Part shown: in pieces, positions 25,680 to 33,926 of the stretch | How the letters are laid out: the number at the start of each line of letters is the position of its first letter | Numbering within the stretch: the stretch's first letter is position 1 | Assembly: GCA_964449165.1 (NCBI GenBank) | Contig: CAYVAT010000018.1 | Span: 1 to 59,971 of the forward strand | Origin: CAYSCW01 sp964449165 | GTDB taxonomy: Bacteria; Acidobacteriota; Aminicenantia; Aminicenantales; Aminicenantaceae | Direction: 5' to 3' | DNA length: 59,971 nucleotides | Program-made: the position numbers and the translations under genes | Notes under the pieces: model-generated | Seen by the model: the letters and a program-made list of their open reading frames with translations, nothing else | What the model was told of the DNA's origin: nothing | Database searches by the model: none

Positions 25680-26234
25680 ATGACACTAGTTGAAGGTCTG
25701 AAGAGCCAAGCATGGATTGTTATACTCATTATTGCTTTAGTTATTAGTGTTCTTACCTTTTTCAGAATGAAAGGCAAATTACTATTCCGAATAGGTTTTT
25801 CACTTATACGTGCACCTATCTTTTTTATTCTCTTTTATATACCGATTTTTAAGCAACCAAGGATATCTGATATTATCATTCTTCCAATTATAGGTTGCGC
25901 TCTATTAATTATAGGAATGATCATGGCAATTGTGGGTAGCAAACAGCTTATGAAAACTAATCTGAGTGGTGTTAAAGGTATTCCGGAACAAATAATTACA
26001 ACTGGATTATATAGTATTATTAGACATCCTATAAATCTCGGATTAATGCTCACTTTTGCGGGCTGGTATATAATATTTTCTGGTGTGTATTCACTCTGTT
26101 TCTTGGTAATATTTATAATTTTTTTTGCATTAGAAACGCTTTGGGAAGAAAGGAATCTCGAAAAAGCATTTGGGGAAAAGTACACAGAATACAAAAAAAG
26201 GGTTGGGATGTTTTTACCTAAAATAAAAAGATGA
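25680..26234 (+). CDS. Isoprenylcysteine carboxyl methyltransferase (ICMT)-family membrane protein in a gene cassette
   Basis: 184 residues with an AGGAGG site before the ATG. Four to five hydrophobic segments, then the ICMT/PEMT motif: TGLYSIIRHPINLGLMLTFAGWY, and C-terminal ETLWEERNLEKAFGEKYTEYKKRVGMFLP. Members are inner-membrane SAM-dependent methyltransferases acting on lipids or isoprenoid-type substrates; most bacterial members have unknown substrates. The gene is clearly more AT-rich than its neighbours, has no same-strand partner and is followed after 38 bp by an attC-like site. It is therefore best read as a mobile integron-type cassette gene. Confidence 0.82.
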   Translation: MTLVEGLKSQAWIVILIIALVISVLTFFRMKGKLLFRIGFSLIRAPIFFILFYIPIFKQPRISDIIILPIIGCALLIIGMIMAIVGSKQLMKTNLSGVKGIPEQIITTGLYSIIRHPINLGLMLTFAGWYIIFSGVYSLCFLVIFIIFFALETLWEERNLEKAFGEKYTEYKKRVGMFLPKIKR

Positions 26235-26271
26235 ATAGTAATTTTATTCATTCGATGGGTATAGAAAAAAC

Positions 26272-26380
26272 ATCGAACAATCGCTTCAAGCGGATAACGC
26301 TATTGTCACGGTTCTGTGCTGTCGCATCGCTCGGCAAAAACCGCGCCAATGACGCGTTACCGCTTAAGCGTATGTTATGT
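26272..26380 (+). other. attC-like recombination site (59-base-element type)
   Basis: Imperfect inverted repeat of ~109 nt right after the ICMT gene. Arms 26282-26300 and 26354-26370 pair completely except for two bulged bases, C26287 and A26294, which on the bottom strand are G and T, the usual extrahelical bases of attC. Pairing continues inward (ATTG and CGGTT against AACCG and CAAT). The outer boxes are ATCGAAC (26272-26278, consensus RYYYAAC) and GTTATGT (26374-26380, consensus GTTRRRY), each 6 of 7. No integrase gene is in the window. Confidence 0.8.
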
Positions 26381-26414
26381 GGAGATGCTGACTATGTCCG
26401 GAACAGAAAAAGTC

Positions 26415-28205
26415 TTATTCATCAAGGCGTTTCTTGAGTTTATTTAATATTTCCTTCACCTCTTGTTCTTTTTTCCCGCCGAGATAGAGGTATTTTTTGA
26501 AGTACTCAATAGCATCCGTTGCTTTCTTTTGATCTTCATAGATTTTTCCGATCTCATAATAGGGTTCTGGGTCTGCTGGTTCGAGTGCGATGGCATTCTT
26601 AAACTCTTCTAAAGCCTTTTCATGCAGGTTTTGCCTAAGATAGAGATTGCCTAAGGATTTGTGTGCCCCAAACGATACCGGTCTTTTTAGGACAGTTAAA
26701 GAAATATCGAGTTCATCCACAGAAGATTTATCTTCTTTTTTTCTTCTTTTTATTCTCTTTTCTCTCTGTATCGCATTCTTCCAGTTCTCTTCAGCCCTCG
26801 GGAAATTTTGCACCGCTAAATATGCACATCCGAGATTGTAGTAACCCATTGCATCTTTAGGATCGATCGAGATGACTTCTTCATAAGCCTTAATTGAATT
26901 TTCATAATCTTCCATTTTGAAAAATGTGTTTCCCACCAGATCATAAGCATCTCTGTAGTCATTCTTAAGTTCAATGGCTCTCCAAGCGTATTTCAATGCT
27001 TCTTTCAAGACGTTAAGGATGTTGTAAAGCTGCGCAAGGTTGTAATTGAGTTCAGGTGAAATATCATTAATTTCAAGAAAACTTTTGATAACTCTAACTG
27101 CCCTATTCAATTGTCCGGACCTGACAAGAGTTAACGCATATTGATTTATTTTCTTTACGACTGAATTGATATTCTCTCTAAATACATATTTGTATTTCAA
27201 GTCGACTTCATCGACGAAATCTTTTGTTAATCTCGGCTCATCTTCTTCATCAAAAAATGACTTCTCTTCCAAAGCTCTCTCCAGTAAGAATGCAGATTGA
27301 TAATCGTATGGAATAAGCTTCAGTATTTTTTTAAATAAAGGGATGGCCTGGCCGAAATCCTCTTTATTGAAATAAATTTTAGCTAAGTTCCTTATGGCCT
27401 CGACATGGAATGGTTTGAGTTCGACAGCACGCTGAAAACAGGAAACAGCCTTTTCTATTTCTCCAATATGAGAGAAAGCATATCCCATAAAAAAATAAAA
27501 TTCTGATTGTTCTCCTTGTTCCCAAATAGCTTCTGACGACCTTGTCAGAGCTTCCTGCCAGTCTTTCTTATTGAGTTCGATATCTATTAGCTGGATAGAA
27601 CATTCGACCGGATCATATTTTCTCTGGATAGCAAGATGAAAATTTCTTATTGCTTTTTCGAAGTTGCCGTTTTTTTTGTGATGAAACCCAAGGATAAAAT
27701 AAGGCAGACCGAAGTTGGGATTTTTTTCGCACACTTTGTCCAAGAGAAATCCGTAGTTCTCTAAAAATTCATCTCTATCTTTGAGTCTTGTAAATTTAAG
27801 TCCCTTCTCTTTTGCCTTTTCTCTGGCGGCATTTTCCAGTGTTTGATTAAATTCCAGACATATTCTTGTCGCTTCCTTCAGTTTGCCCTGGTTAAAATAA
27901 ATATGACCTAGCAGGATGAAAGCATCATAACTATCAGGAAAAAGAGCCAGTTCTTCCTTCAATACTCGTAGAGCATCCTCATATTCTTTGAGCCTAAAGT
28001 AGGCATAAGCCTGTTTAGCCCTAATGCCTTTTTCTAACGGTTTTTCTAGAATCTCCTGCCCATAATATTTAATCGCCTGTCTGTAATTCAATAAATCCAT
28101 ACTCTCATGCGCCTTTTTGGCCAGATCTTCTTTTGCCTGAAGAATAGGAAGGAAAATTACCAAAAGAAAAATTGAGGATGTGATTATAGATGTCTTTTTT
28201 GTCAT
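26415..28205 (-). CDS. Exported TPR-repeat protein
   Basis: 596 residues. Signal peptide MTKKTSIITSSIFLLVIFLPILQA, followed almost entirely by tetratricopeptide repeats. Good examples are YDAFILLGHIYFNQGKLKEA, PYFILGFHHKKNGNFEKAIRNFHLAIQ, SEFYFFMGYAFSHIGEIEKAVSCFQRAVELKP and DAMGYYNLGCAYLAVQNFPRAEENW. It should act as a periplasmic protein-protein scaffold. No enzymatic domain is visible. It is 240 bp downstream of the TonB receptor on the same strand and could be part of the same regulon. The ribosome site (AAGGGA, about 13 nt upstream) is modest. Confidence 0.88.
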   Translation of the reverse strand: MTKKTSIITSSIFLLVIFLPILQAKEDLAKKAHESMDLLNYRQAIKYYGQEILEKPLEKGIRAKQAYAYFRLKEYEDALRVLKEELALFPDSYDAFILLGHIYFNQGKLKEATRICLEFNQTLENAAREKAKEKGLKFTRLKDRDEFLENYGFLLDKVCEKNPNFGLPYFILGFHHKKNGNFEKAIRNFHLAIQRKYDPVECSIQLIDIELNKKDWQEALTRSSEAIWEQGEQSEFYFFMGYAFSHIGEIEKAVSCFQRAVELKPFHVEAIRNLAKIYFNKEDFGQAIPLFKKILKLIPYDYQSAFLLERALEEKSFFDEEDEPRLTKDFVDEVDLKYKYVFRENINSVVKKINQYALTLVRSGQLNRAVRVIKSFLEINDISPELNYNLAQLYNILNVLKEALKYAWRAIELKNDYRDAYDLVGNTFFKMEDYENSIKAYEEVISIDPKDAMGYYNLGCAYLAVQNFPRAEENWKNAIQREKRIKRRKKEDKSSVDELDISLTVLKRPVSFGAHKSLGNLYLRQNLHEKALEEFKNAIALEPADPEPYYEIGKIYEDQKKATDAIEYFKKYLYLGGKKEQEVKEILNKLKKRLDE

Positions 28206-28445
28206 AAATGTATCAATTTCCCTTTGCTCTAAGGGACAAATTTAATATCTATTTTTCTTGATGGAATCGGCGCCATTTATTAAATTCTAAAAGAATAGGC
28301 AGGAATATTCAATTTTTATGAAATTGTTGTAAGAAGTTATAAATCCATGTCGGTCCCGGACTCTCAAAATATTGACTACTTCCTTTTGTTTTTCAATGGT
28401 TTTTGTTATGACATTTTAGGGAAATTCGGAGAGATGATAGGTTTC

Positions 28446-30584
28446 TTAAAAGAATGGAACGTAAATTCCTACAAAGACTGAACGGCCGAATATGGAATAG
28501 TTGTCACTTCGCCCGGAATAGTCGCTGCTGTACTCGTAGCGGAGGATGTTCTTCCTGTTGAGCACATTGGTGATCCCAAAATAGAGAACAATCAGATGTT
28601 TTTGAAAGGTGAAATTTTTACTCCCATTAAGGTCCAATCGTTGGTAGGAAGAATATCTCTGGCTGTAAGGATCGCCCCATATTGGCAGGTAAGCTTTTCC
28701 TGCATCATCCCACACTCGGCCCTCCAAAGGTGTGAATGGCTGGCCGCTGGCGTAAGAAAATCTGATACCCAGGGAAGAATCATGGAATTTGTAGGTAAAT
28801 ATTCCTGTAAACGAGTGGTCGATCTCATATGGGGAAGCAGTCAGCACCAGAACATCGTTCTCCTTTCTCTTTGAACTCAGAAAATTGTACACAAACAGAG
28901 CATTATACTGGGATTTTTTCCACTTGATGAAAAATTCTGCTCCGCGGGCATAGCCATACCCGTTGTTGCTGATAATATCCCCTTCTTCATAAAGGAACAG
29001 ATTCCTGTATTCTTTATTGTACAGGGTTATTCGCAAATCAAGGTTTTCGCTGATTCTGTCGTAAGTCAAGGATAGATGACCGGCTCGTCTGGCCATAAGA
29101 TCATAAGCTTGATGATAAAAATAGTCGCCGTACTGATGATGCCATCCAACGGAGAATCTCAGGATATCCCTTTTTGTGATAAAGTAAGCCAGAGAGAGTC
29201 TTGGATCGATGCTCATATCCGCATCATGGATGGAAAGGGCAGAAAGTCTTCCCCCGAAGGTGAGGTAAAAGCGGTCTGCAAGCCTGAACTTATCACTCAT
29301 ATAGAATCCAAACCTTGTTCCTGTGACTCCAGATTCTTCTAAAAAATCATTTTCCAGGGCAAAGGAAAAATCGATTTTTCTCTTCTGGATGTCAGCTCCA
29401 AATTCAAGATAGTGACTCTTCAAGTCCAGCGACATGTCCCACCTGGCCTGCAGGGTATCGTCCTCATATTCCTTCTGGAAGGTGTTTTTGACTTCAAAGA
29501 ATGCCTGATGGTTCACCTTCGAAAGGATCAAGGTTGTAACTAGGTTTTTGGCCAGAGTGGAGGTTAACGAAAATCCGGCGATTTTGTTCTCAGAGGTAGT
29601 ACTGAATCCGCTGTCATGGGTAAAATCATAGTTGTCCATCAAGCCCAGTATTCTGACACTGTTGGACTTATTCAGCCGGATGTTAAATTTGGCAAAGGCA
29701 TGCTCGGTCTCGAACTCACTCTCTTCTCTGTTGTTAATCTTTGTCATCAGGGCGGAATGCCCTCTGTTATAGCATCCAAGAAAGCTTCCCACATTTTTAA
29801 TGGGCATTCCTATGTAGGAGTTTAAACCCATGATGGAGAGTCCGATCCCCCCTTCTCCTTTGGAAAGATTATCTTTGGCTGCGATGTTCATCACACCGGA
29901 CAGGGCGTCCCCGAACTTGGGGTGAAAACCTGAAGTGGAGACATTGAATCCCTCGATGATCTGGTTATCAAATATGCTGAAGTAAGCTTCATGCAGGGAA
30001 CTTGAAAGGAAGGGATGTTCGATTTCAATCCCGTCAAAATAATAGGCTACTTCATCAGGAGATCCTCCACGAATCAGCATATTGGAGGAATCAGGAAGGG
30101 AATTGACGCCCGGAAGGATTTGGGAGGCATACACCGGATCTGCGGCTGTTCCTGGTAAGGTATAGATGTCCATCTTTTTAAGGGTTACGGTTTTTTGGGC
30201 TTTTTCCTCTGAGACCAAGCTGTCGGCTGTGACTATCACTTCGTGAGGAGGAAGAGGCTCCAGCTCAAGCTCTATGAGGATTTTCTCGCCCTCTCTGGCC
30301 TTTACTTCTTTTCTCTTGTACCCGAGCTGGAAGACTTCAAGAACAAGGGGATGCTCGATATCTGAGGATGAAAGAATGAGTTTGAATGTGCCATCGTAGT
30401 CCGCCGAACTCCCGACATCGGTGCCCTTTACAGAAATATAGGCCGGAAGCGGGTCTTTTGTTTCTTTGTCTATGACCTTTCCTTCGACAATAACCTGAGA
30501 TTGGGCGTTGAGGTTCAAGAAGCACAGAATAAGAATGATGATTTGAAGAAAACATCTTTTTGCTATCTTTTTTTTTCTATCCAT
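28446..30584 (-). CDS. TonB-dependent outer-membrane receptor with carboxypeptidase-regulatory-like N-domain
   Basis: Start placed at ATG 30584 (an in-frame TTG precedes it). Signal peptide to about residue 29. Residues ~32-115 form a CarboxypepD_reg-like domain (VIVEGKVIDKETKDPLPAYISVKGTDVGS). The plug domain follows, with LPGVNSLPDSSNMLIRGGSPDEVAYYFDGIEIEHP, then a beta-barrel ending in YSIFGRSVFVGIYVPFF, a terminal Phe. About 712 residues is SusC-like in layout but short. It should take up a large or scarce ligand using TonB energy; no SusD or TonB gene is adjacent. It lies 86 bp downstream of the amidohydrolase-TPR gene, in the same direction, so an operon is likely. Confidence 0.9.
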   Translation of the reverse strand: MDRKKKIAKRCFLQIIILILCFLNLNAQSQVIVEGKVIDKETKDPLPAYISVKGTDVGSSADYDGTFKLILSSSDIEHPLVLEVFQLGYKRKEVKAREGEKILIELELEPLPPHEVIVTADSLVSEEKAQKTVTLKKMDIYTLPGTAADPVYASQILPGVNSLPDSSNMLIRGGSPDEVAYYFDGIEIEHPFLSSSLHEAYFSIFDNQIIEGFNVSTSGFHPKFGDALSGVMNIAAKDNLSKGEGGIGLSIMGLNSYIGMPIKNVGSFLGCYNRGHSALMTKINNREESEFETEHAFAKFNIRLNKSNSVRILGLMDNYDFTHDSGFSTTSENKIAGFSLTSTLAKNLVTTLILSKVNHQAFFEVKNTFQKEYEDDTLQARWDMSLDLKSHYLEFGADIQKRKIDFSFALENDFLEESGVTGTRFGFYMSDKFRLADRFYLTFGGRLSALSIHDADMSIDPRLSLAYFITKRDILRFSVGWHHQYGDYFYHQAYDLMARRAGHLSLTYDRISENLDLRITLYNKEYRNLFLYEEGDIISNNGYGYARGAEFFIKWKKSQYNALFVYNFLSSKRKENDVLVLTASPYEIDHSFTGIFTYKFHDSSLGIRFSYASGQPFTPLEGRVWDDAGKAYLPIWGDPYSQRYSSYQRLDLNGSKNFTFQKHLIVLYFGITNVLNRKNILRYEYSSDYSGRSDNYSIFGRSVFVGIYVPFF

Positions 30585-30670
30585 CAAGATGTTCTCTCTC
30601 TCACTGCGGGAGGGCCTTGCGATAAAGGACCTTCAAACCGATATTGAACTCCAAAGCCTCAAGGCAGTGA

Positions 30671-32809
30671 CTATTTTTTCATTTTGCGCAGCTCTTCTTT
30701 GGCCAACCCATAATTGGGATTAATCTGGAGGGCTTTCCTGTAAAATTCTTCAGCTATTCCCTTTTCTCCCTTTTTGTTGTAGGCCATACCGAGAAAGGTG
30801 TAAGCTTCCTCCTCTCCCCATGATGGCTTCACCGGATCTGTGATCTCTTCTTTTTCGAAAAGCTCAACACAATGATTCAATGTTTTGATGGCCGCATCTG
30901 CGCCGCCCCCGAATTGCTCGGGAGTAAAGAGGTCCGAAACTCCCTTGAGGAAGTGGATCCTGGGATTATCGGGGCTTTTCTGGAAAGCTTTGCCAAAATA
31001 TTGGAAGATCTGAAAGCCCAAAGACATAGCTTTCTCTTGGTGCAAAGCGATTTCGAAACCCAACATCGAAGCGTACAAAGCATCAAGCTCTCCAAATTCA
31101 GGATCCCTTTCCATGGCTTTTTCCAGATATTTCTGACTTTCTTTGGTATATGACTCTGCCTTGTCCATCTCGCCTGAAGCAATATAGAAATTGGCTAGTC
31201 GATAGTCACACAGCGCGATATAGTAAAGAAGATAAAGGCTTTCCTGTTTGTCTTTGGCCAGCATTCCGATGAATTGACTTCTTGCCTTTTTCATCAGTTC
31301 AGAATTCCATGTGTCCACTCCTTTTTTCATCAATTCCTTGGCCTTTACTATCTGCTGGACAACGGCTGGATCGTTTTCGGGAGAAGGTGCATGCCTTGTT
31401 GGTCCCTTTGCTTTCTTCTCTGTCCTGAGCACTGACTTTGTAGGAGGATTGATACTGCGAGCAAGCTCTTCACGGTTTAGGATCTGACCATTCTTTATGA
31501 CCATAAAGATATCTTGTGTGTTCCGGATATCTTTTAAAGGATCCCCATCAACCACGAGAATATCGGCCAGCTTCCCCTCAGAGATTGTGCCCAGTCTGTC
31601 CCCTTGTCCCAGGATTTCTGCTGCGTTTATGGTGGCTGCTTTTATTACATCGGCAGGAGAAATCCCTGCCTCTACCAGGAGCTCCATCTCACGATGCACA
31701 GAAGGTCCAAAAAACACAGCCGGATTTCCAGCGTCTGTTCCCAGGGCCAATTTTATTCCATAGTCATACATTTTCTTGACGTTTTTCTTGGCAAATGCGA
31801 ATTTCTTCATTCTATCTTCGGAATCTCTCTCAAGCCAAGGGATTTCTTTTTGTTTTTTTAAATCAGTGATGATTTCTTGACAGACAGAGCTTTTCACCAG
31901 AGGCCATTCCAGATATTTTTGATTAGACAGCAAACCGCCAAAAAATACCTCGAACACGGCAAGAGTAGGAGTACAGAACACACTGTTTTGCTTCATGTCC
32001 TGGAGTAATTCATCGTCCAATTCTTGATCAACCATCACGTGAGCTAAACCGTCTGTTCCGGCTTTAACCGCATCTTTGGCCTGTTCGAGTGTTGTCGCAT
32101 GTGTAATGACCGTGAACTTGTGTTTATGAGCCTCGTCGATGATGGCTTCCATGAGTTCATAGCTCAGGGACGTAAATTGTTTTGAGCCTTTCTCATAGAT
32201 GATCTTTATCTGATCCGGCTTGGCCTTTATGAGTTTTCGGACACTCTCCCGGGCTTCTTGTTCAGTGGTAGGAGTTAAGGCCATGGAAACACCATATTCT
32301 GTGCCGTGTCCTTTGGGTGAAGTGAACAATGGGCCAACAGCAAAGATGCGCGGAAACAAAACCTTGTTTTGCCTTTCTGCATCGCGGAGTGAAAAAATCC
32401 AATCCTGTACGTCCCCAAGATCAAAGACGGATGTGACGCCAGAATACAGGAATGCGCTGAGCTTTCTTTGATCATCGATAGGAATATATCCCAAAATGGA
32501 TGCCCCACCCAGGTGAATGTGGGCATCGAAAAGTCCAGGGAAAAGAGTCTTCCCAGTACAGTTGACTACGGCTTTGTCTGGTGATTCTGTGAACGGCTTT
32601 TTCGGGCCAGCATAAGTAATGGCGTCTCCTTGGATGATGACGAGCGAGTCTGGAATGATCTTGCCAGTTGCTCCATCAAAAAGATTGCCTCCAGCAAGAT
32701 AGACAGAGGTCGTGTTTTTTTTAGATTCTTGCGCAGAGATAATGAAAGCGAAAAACAGGATGATACATGTGCTTAAAGAAAGTAATTTTATGAACTTGTT
32801 CCTTTTCAT
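30671..32809 (-). CDS. Exported amidohydrolase (imidazolonepropionase/prolidase-like) fused to C-terminal TPRs
   Basis: 712 residues after an AAAGGAG site. Signal peptide (IILFFAFIISAQ). Residues ~35-455 form an amidohydrolase-superfamily TIM barrel: TLFPGLFDAHIHLGG carries the HxH ligands, FTVITHATTLEQAKDAV a metal His, and LALGTDAGNPA the catalytic Asp, ending GKLADILVVDGDPLKDI. The last ~200 residues are TPR-like (YLLYYIALCDYRLANFYIASGEMDKAESY, EAYTFLGMAYNKKGEKGIAEEFYRKALQINP). Amidohydrolases of this branch cleave Xaa-Pro dipeptides or cyclic amides. The TPR fusion suggests docking to a partner. It lies 11 bp downstream of the HTH regulator and upstream of the TonB receptor. Confidence 0.88.
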   Translation of the reverse strand: MKRNKFIKLLSLSTCIILFFAFIISAQESKKNTTSVYLAGGNLFDGATGKIIPDSLVIIQGDAITYAGPKKPFTESPDKAVVNCTGKTLFPGLFDAHIHLGGASILGYIPIDDQRKLSAFLYSGVTSVFDLGDVQDWIFSLRDAERQNKVLFPRIFAVGPLFTSPKGHGTEYGVSMALTPTTEQEARESVRKLIKAKPDQIKIIYEKGSKQFTSLSYELMEAIIDEAHKHKFTVITHATTLEQAKDAVKAGTDGLAHVMVDQELDDELLQDMKQNSVFCTPTLAVFEVFFGGLLSNQKYLEWPLVKSSVCQEIITDLKKQKEIPWLERDSEDRMKKFAFAKKNVKKMYDYGIKLALGTDAGNPAVFFGPSVHREMELLVEAGISPADVIKAATINAAEILGQGDRLGTISEGKLADILVVDGDPLKDIRNTQDIFMVIKNGQILNREELARSINPPTKSVLRTEKKAKGPTRHAPSPENDPAVVQQIVKAKELMKKGVDTWNSELMKKARSQFIGMLAKDKQESLYLLYYIALCDYRLANFYIASGEMDKAESYTKESQKYLEKAMERDPEFGELDALYASMLGFEIALHQEKAMSLGFQIFQYFGKAFQKSPDNPRIHFLKGVSDLFTPEQFGGGADAAIKTLNHCVELFEKEEITDPVKPSWGEEEAYTFLGMAYNKKGEKGIAEEFYRKALQINPNYGLAKEELRKMKK

Positions 32810-32820
32810 GTTATTCTCCT

Positions 32821-33129
32821 TTAATCTCTCGGCAGGCTGCGAATGATTTTTTCCAGGTTTTCCAGATATTCTTCAAAGGCCTGGCGGCCCTTCTTGGTTA
32901 TCTGAATAAACGTCTTAGGTTTTTTTTTGACAAACTTTTTCTTGATCTTGATGTATCTCTCCTTCTCCAGAAGGCTGAGGTGAGAACTGAGATTTCCATC
33001 CGTCAGGTTCAGCTTTTCCTTTAAATAATTGAATTCAGCCCACTCTGAAGCCACCAGGATGGACATGATGCCCAACCGAGCTTTTTGATGAATGGTTTTA
33101 TCGAGCTTAACAGCTATGTGTTCTTCCAT
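32821..33129 (-). CDS. Winged-helix (HTH_34-type) transcriptional regulator
   Basis: 102 residues: DKTIHQKARLGIMSILVASEWAEFNYLKEKLNLTDGNLSSHLSLLEKERYI is the helix-turn-helix, followed by a basic wing (KIKKKFVKKKPKTFIQITKKGRQAF) and a short C-terminal helix. This is the PF13601 'winged helix DNA-binding' group related to MarR/ArsR. It starts inside the end of the upstream membrane protein (16-bp overlap) and is 11 bp before the amidohydrolase gene, so it probably controls this minus-strand unit, possibly together with the divergent permease 3 gene. Confidence 0.88.
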   Translation of the reverse strand: MEEHIAVKLDKTIHQKARLGIMSILVASEWAEFNYLKEKLNLTDGNLSSHLSLLEKERYIKIKKKFVKKKPKTFIQITKKGRQAFEEYLENLEKIIRSLPRD

Positions 33130-33710
33130 TGTTTGTTGATGATGAGTCCTGTGATGATGAGGCCGCAGCCGAAAAGAATCCCCAGGATGATATCGCTGTA
33201 TTCGAGAAAGAAAATAGCGCTGACGACTGTTGCAACATATCCGATAATCCCCATATACAGGATTCCTCTAAAGAGCATAAATCCGAGGATGATATACCCT
33301 GTGGAAACAACGAGCAAAATGACGATGGGAATATAACGGTTAGAGAGAGAAGGAGAGAGTGCGACAAAGAAAGTCAGTGTATAACCCAAGAAAATCAAAG
33401 GCAACCAGAATCCGAGAAAGTACCGCATGAAATTGTGTTTTGTTCTGACAGCTTTTGTTTTGAGATATTTCCGGCTGATCTGGAAAGAAGCGTACCCTGC
33501 AATAATGCTCAAGGCCGTCCACCAGATACCCAGAGGCCATCCATGGGGGATCAACAGTCTTTGACCGGCCACGCCGACAAAACTGAACACTCCCCAGATG
33601 ATAGATACCCATCCGCCTCCATAATGTCCCATATGTTCTTTTGTCTGCAGCACCAGCTCTTTGATGAGCTCGATACTTTCCAGGGCTTCTTTTCTTTCAT
33701 CTTCTTTCAT
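33114..33710 (-). CDS. Six-helix membrane protein paired with HTH_34 regulator
   Basis: 198 residues: a short charged N-terminus (MKEDERKEALESIELIKELV) and then about six hydrophobic helices (WVSIIWGVFSFVGVAG, WWTALSIIAGYASF, FLGFWLPLIFLGYTLTFFVAL, YIPIVILLVVSTGYIILGFML, MGIIGYVATVVSAIFFL, ILGILFGCGLIITGLII). No named family is recognised. Such proteins are often coupled to HTH_34/PadR-type regulators and may sense membrane state. It shares a 16-bp overlap with the regulator gene and faces the divergent permease 3 across 216 bp. Confidence 0.75.
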   Translation of the reverse strand: MKEDERKEALESIELIKELVLQTKEHMGHYGGGWVSIIWGVFSFVGVAGQRLLIPHGWPLGIWWTALSIIAGYASFQISRKYLKTKAVRTKHNFMRYFLGFWLPLIFLGYTLTFFVALSPSLSNRYIPIVILLVVSTGYIILGFMLFRGILYMGIIGYVATVVSAIFFLEYSDIILGILFGCGLIITGLIINKQWKNT

Positions 33711-33926
33711 TTTTGCCTCTTTTGTGGAATTATGAATATTTTTTCAAAGTACTTTGTTTTACAAAGCATAAATTAATATTTTTTTTCGCAGTTGTCAAGT
33801 CTTTTTTTAAATTTCCGTCCGCTCTGGAATAATAAAAGCCGTTAGAAAAAGCAAGAATAAGCCATGAAAAATTATCTGTAAGAAACTATTTGACTGTATT
33901 TACGTCTTATTTAAAGAGGAAGAATT

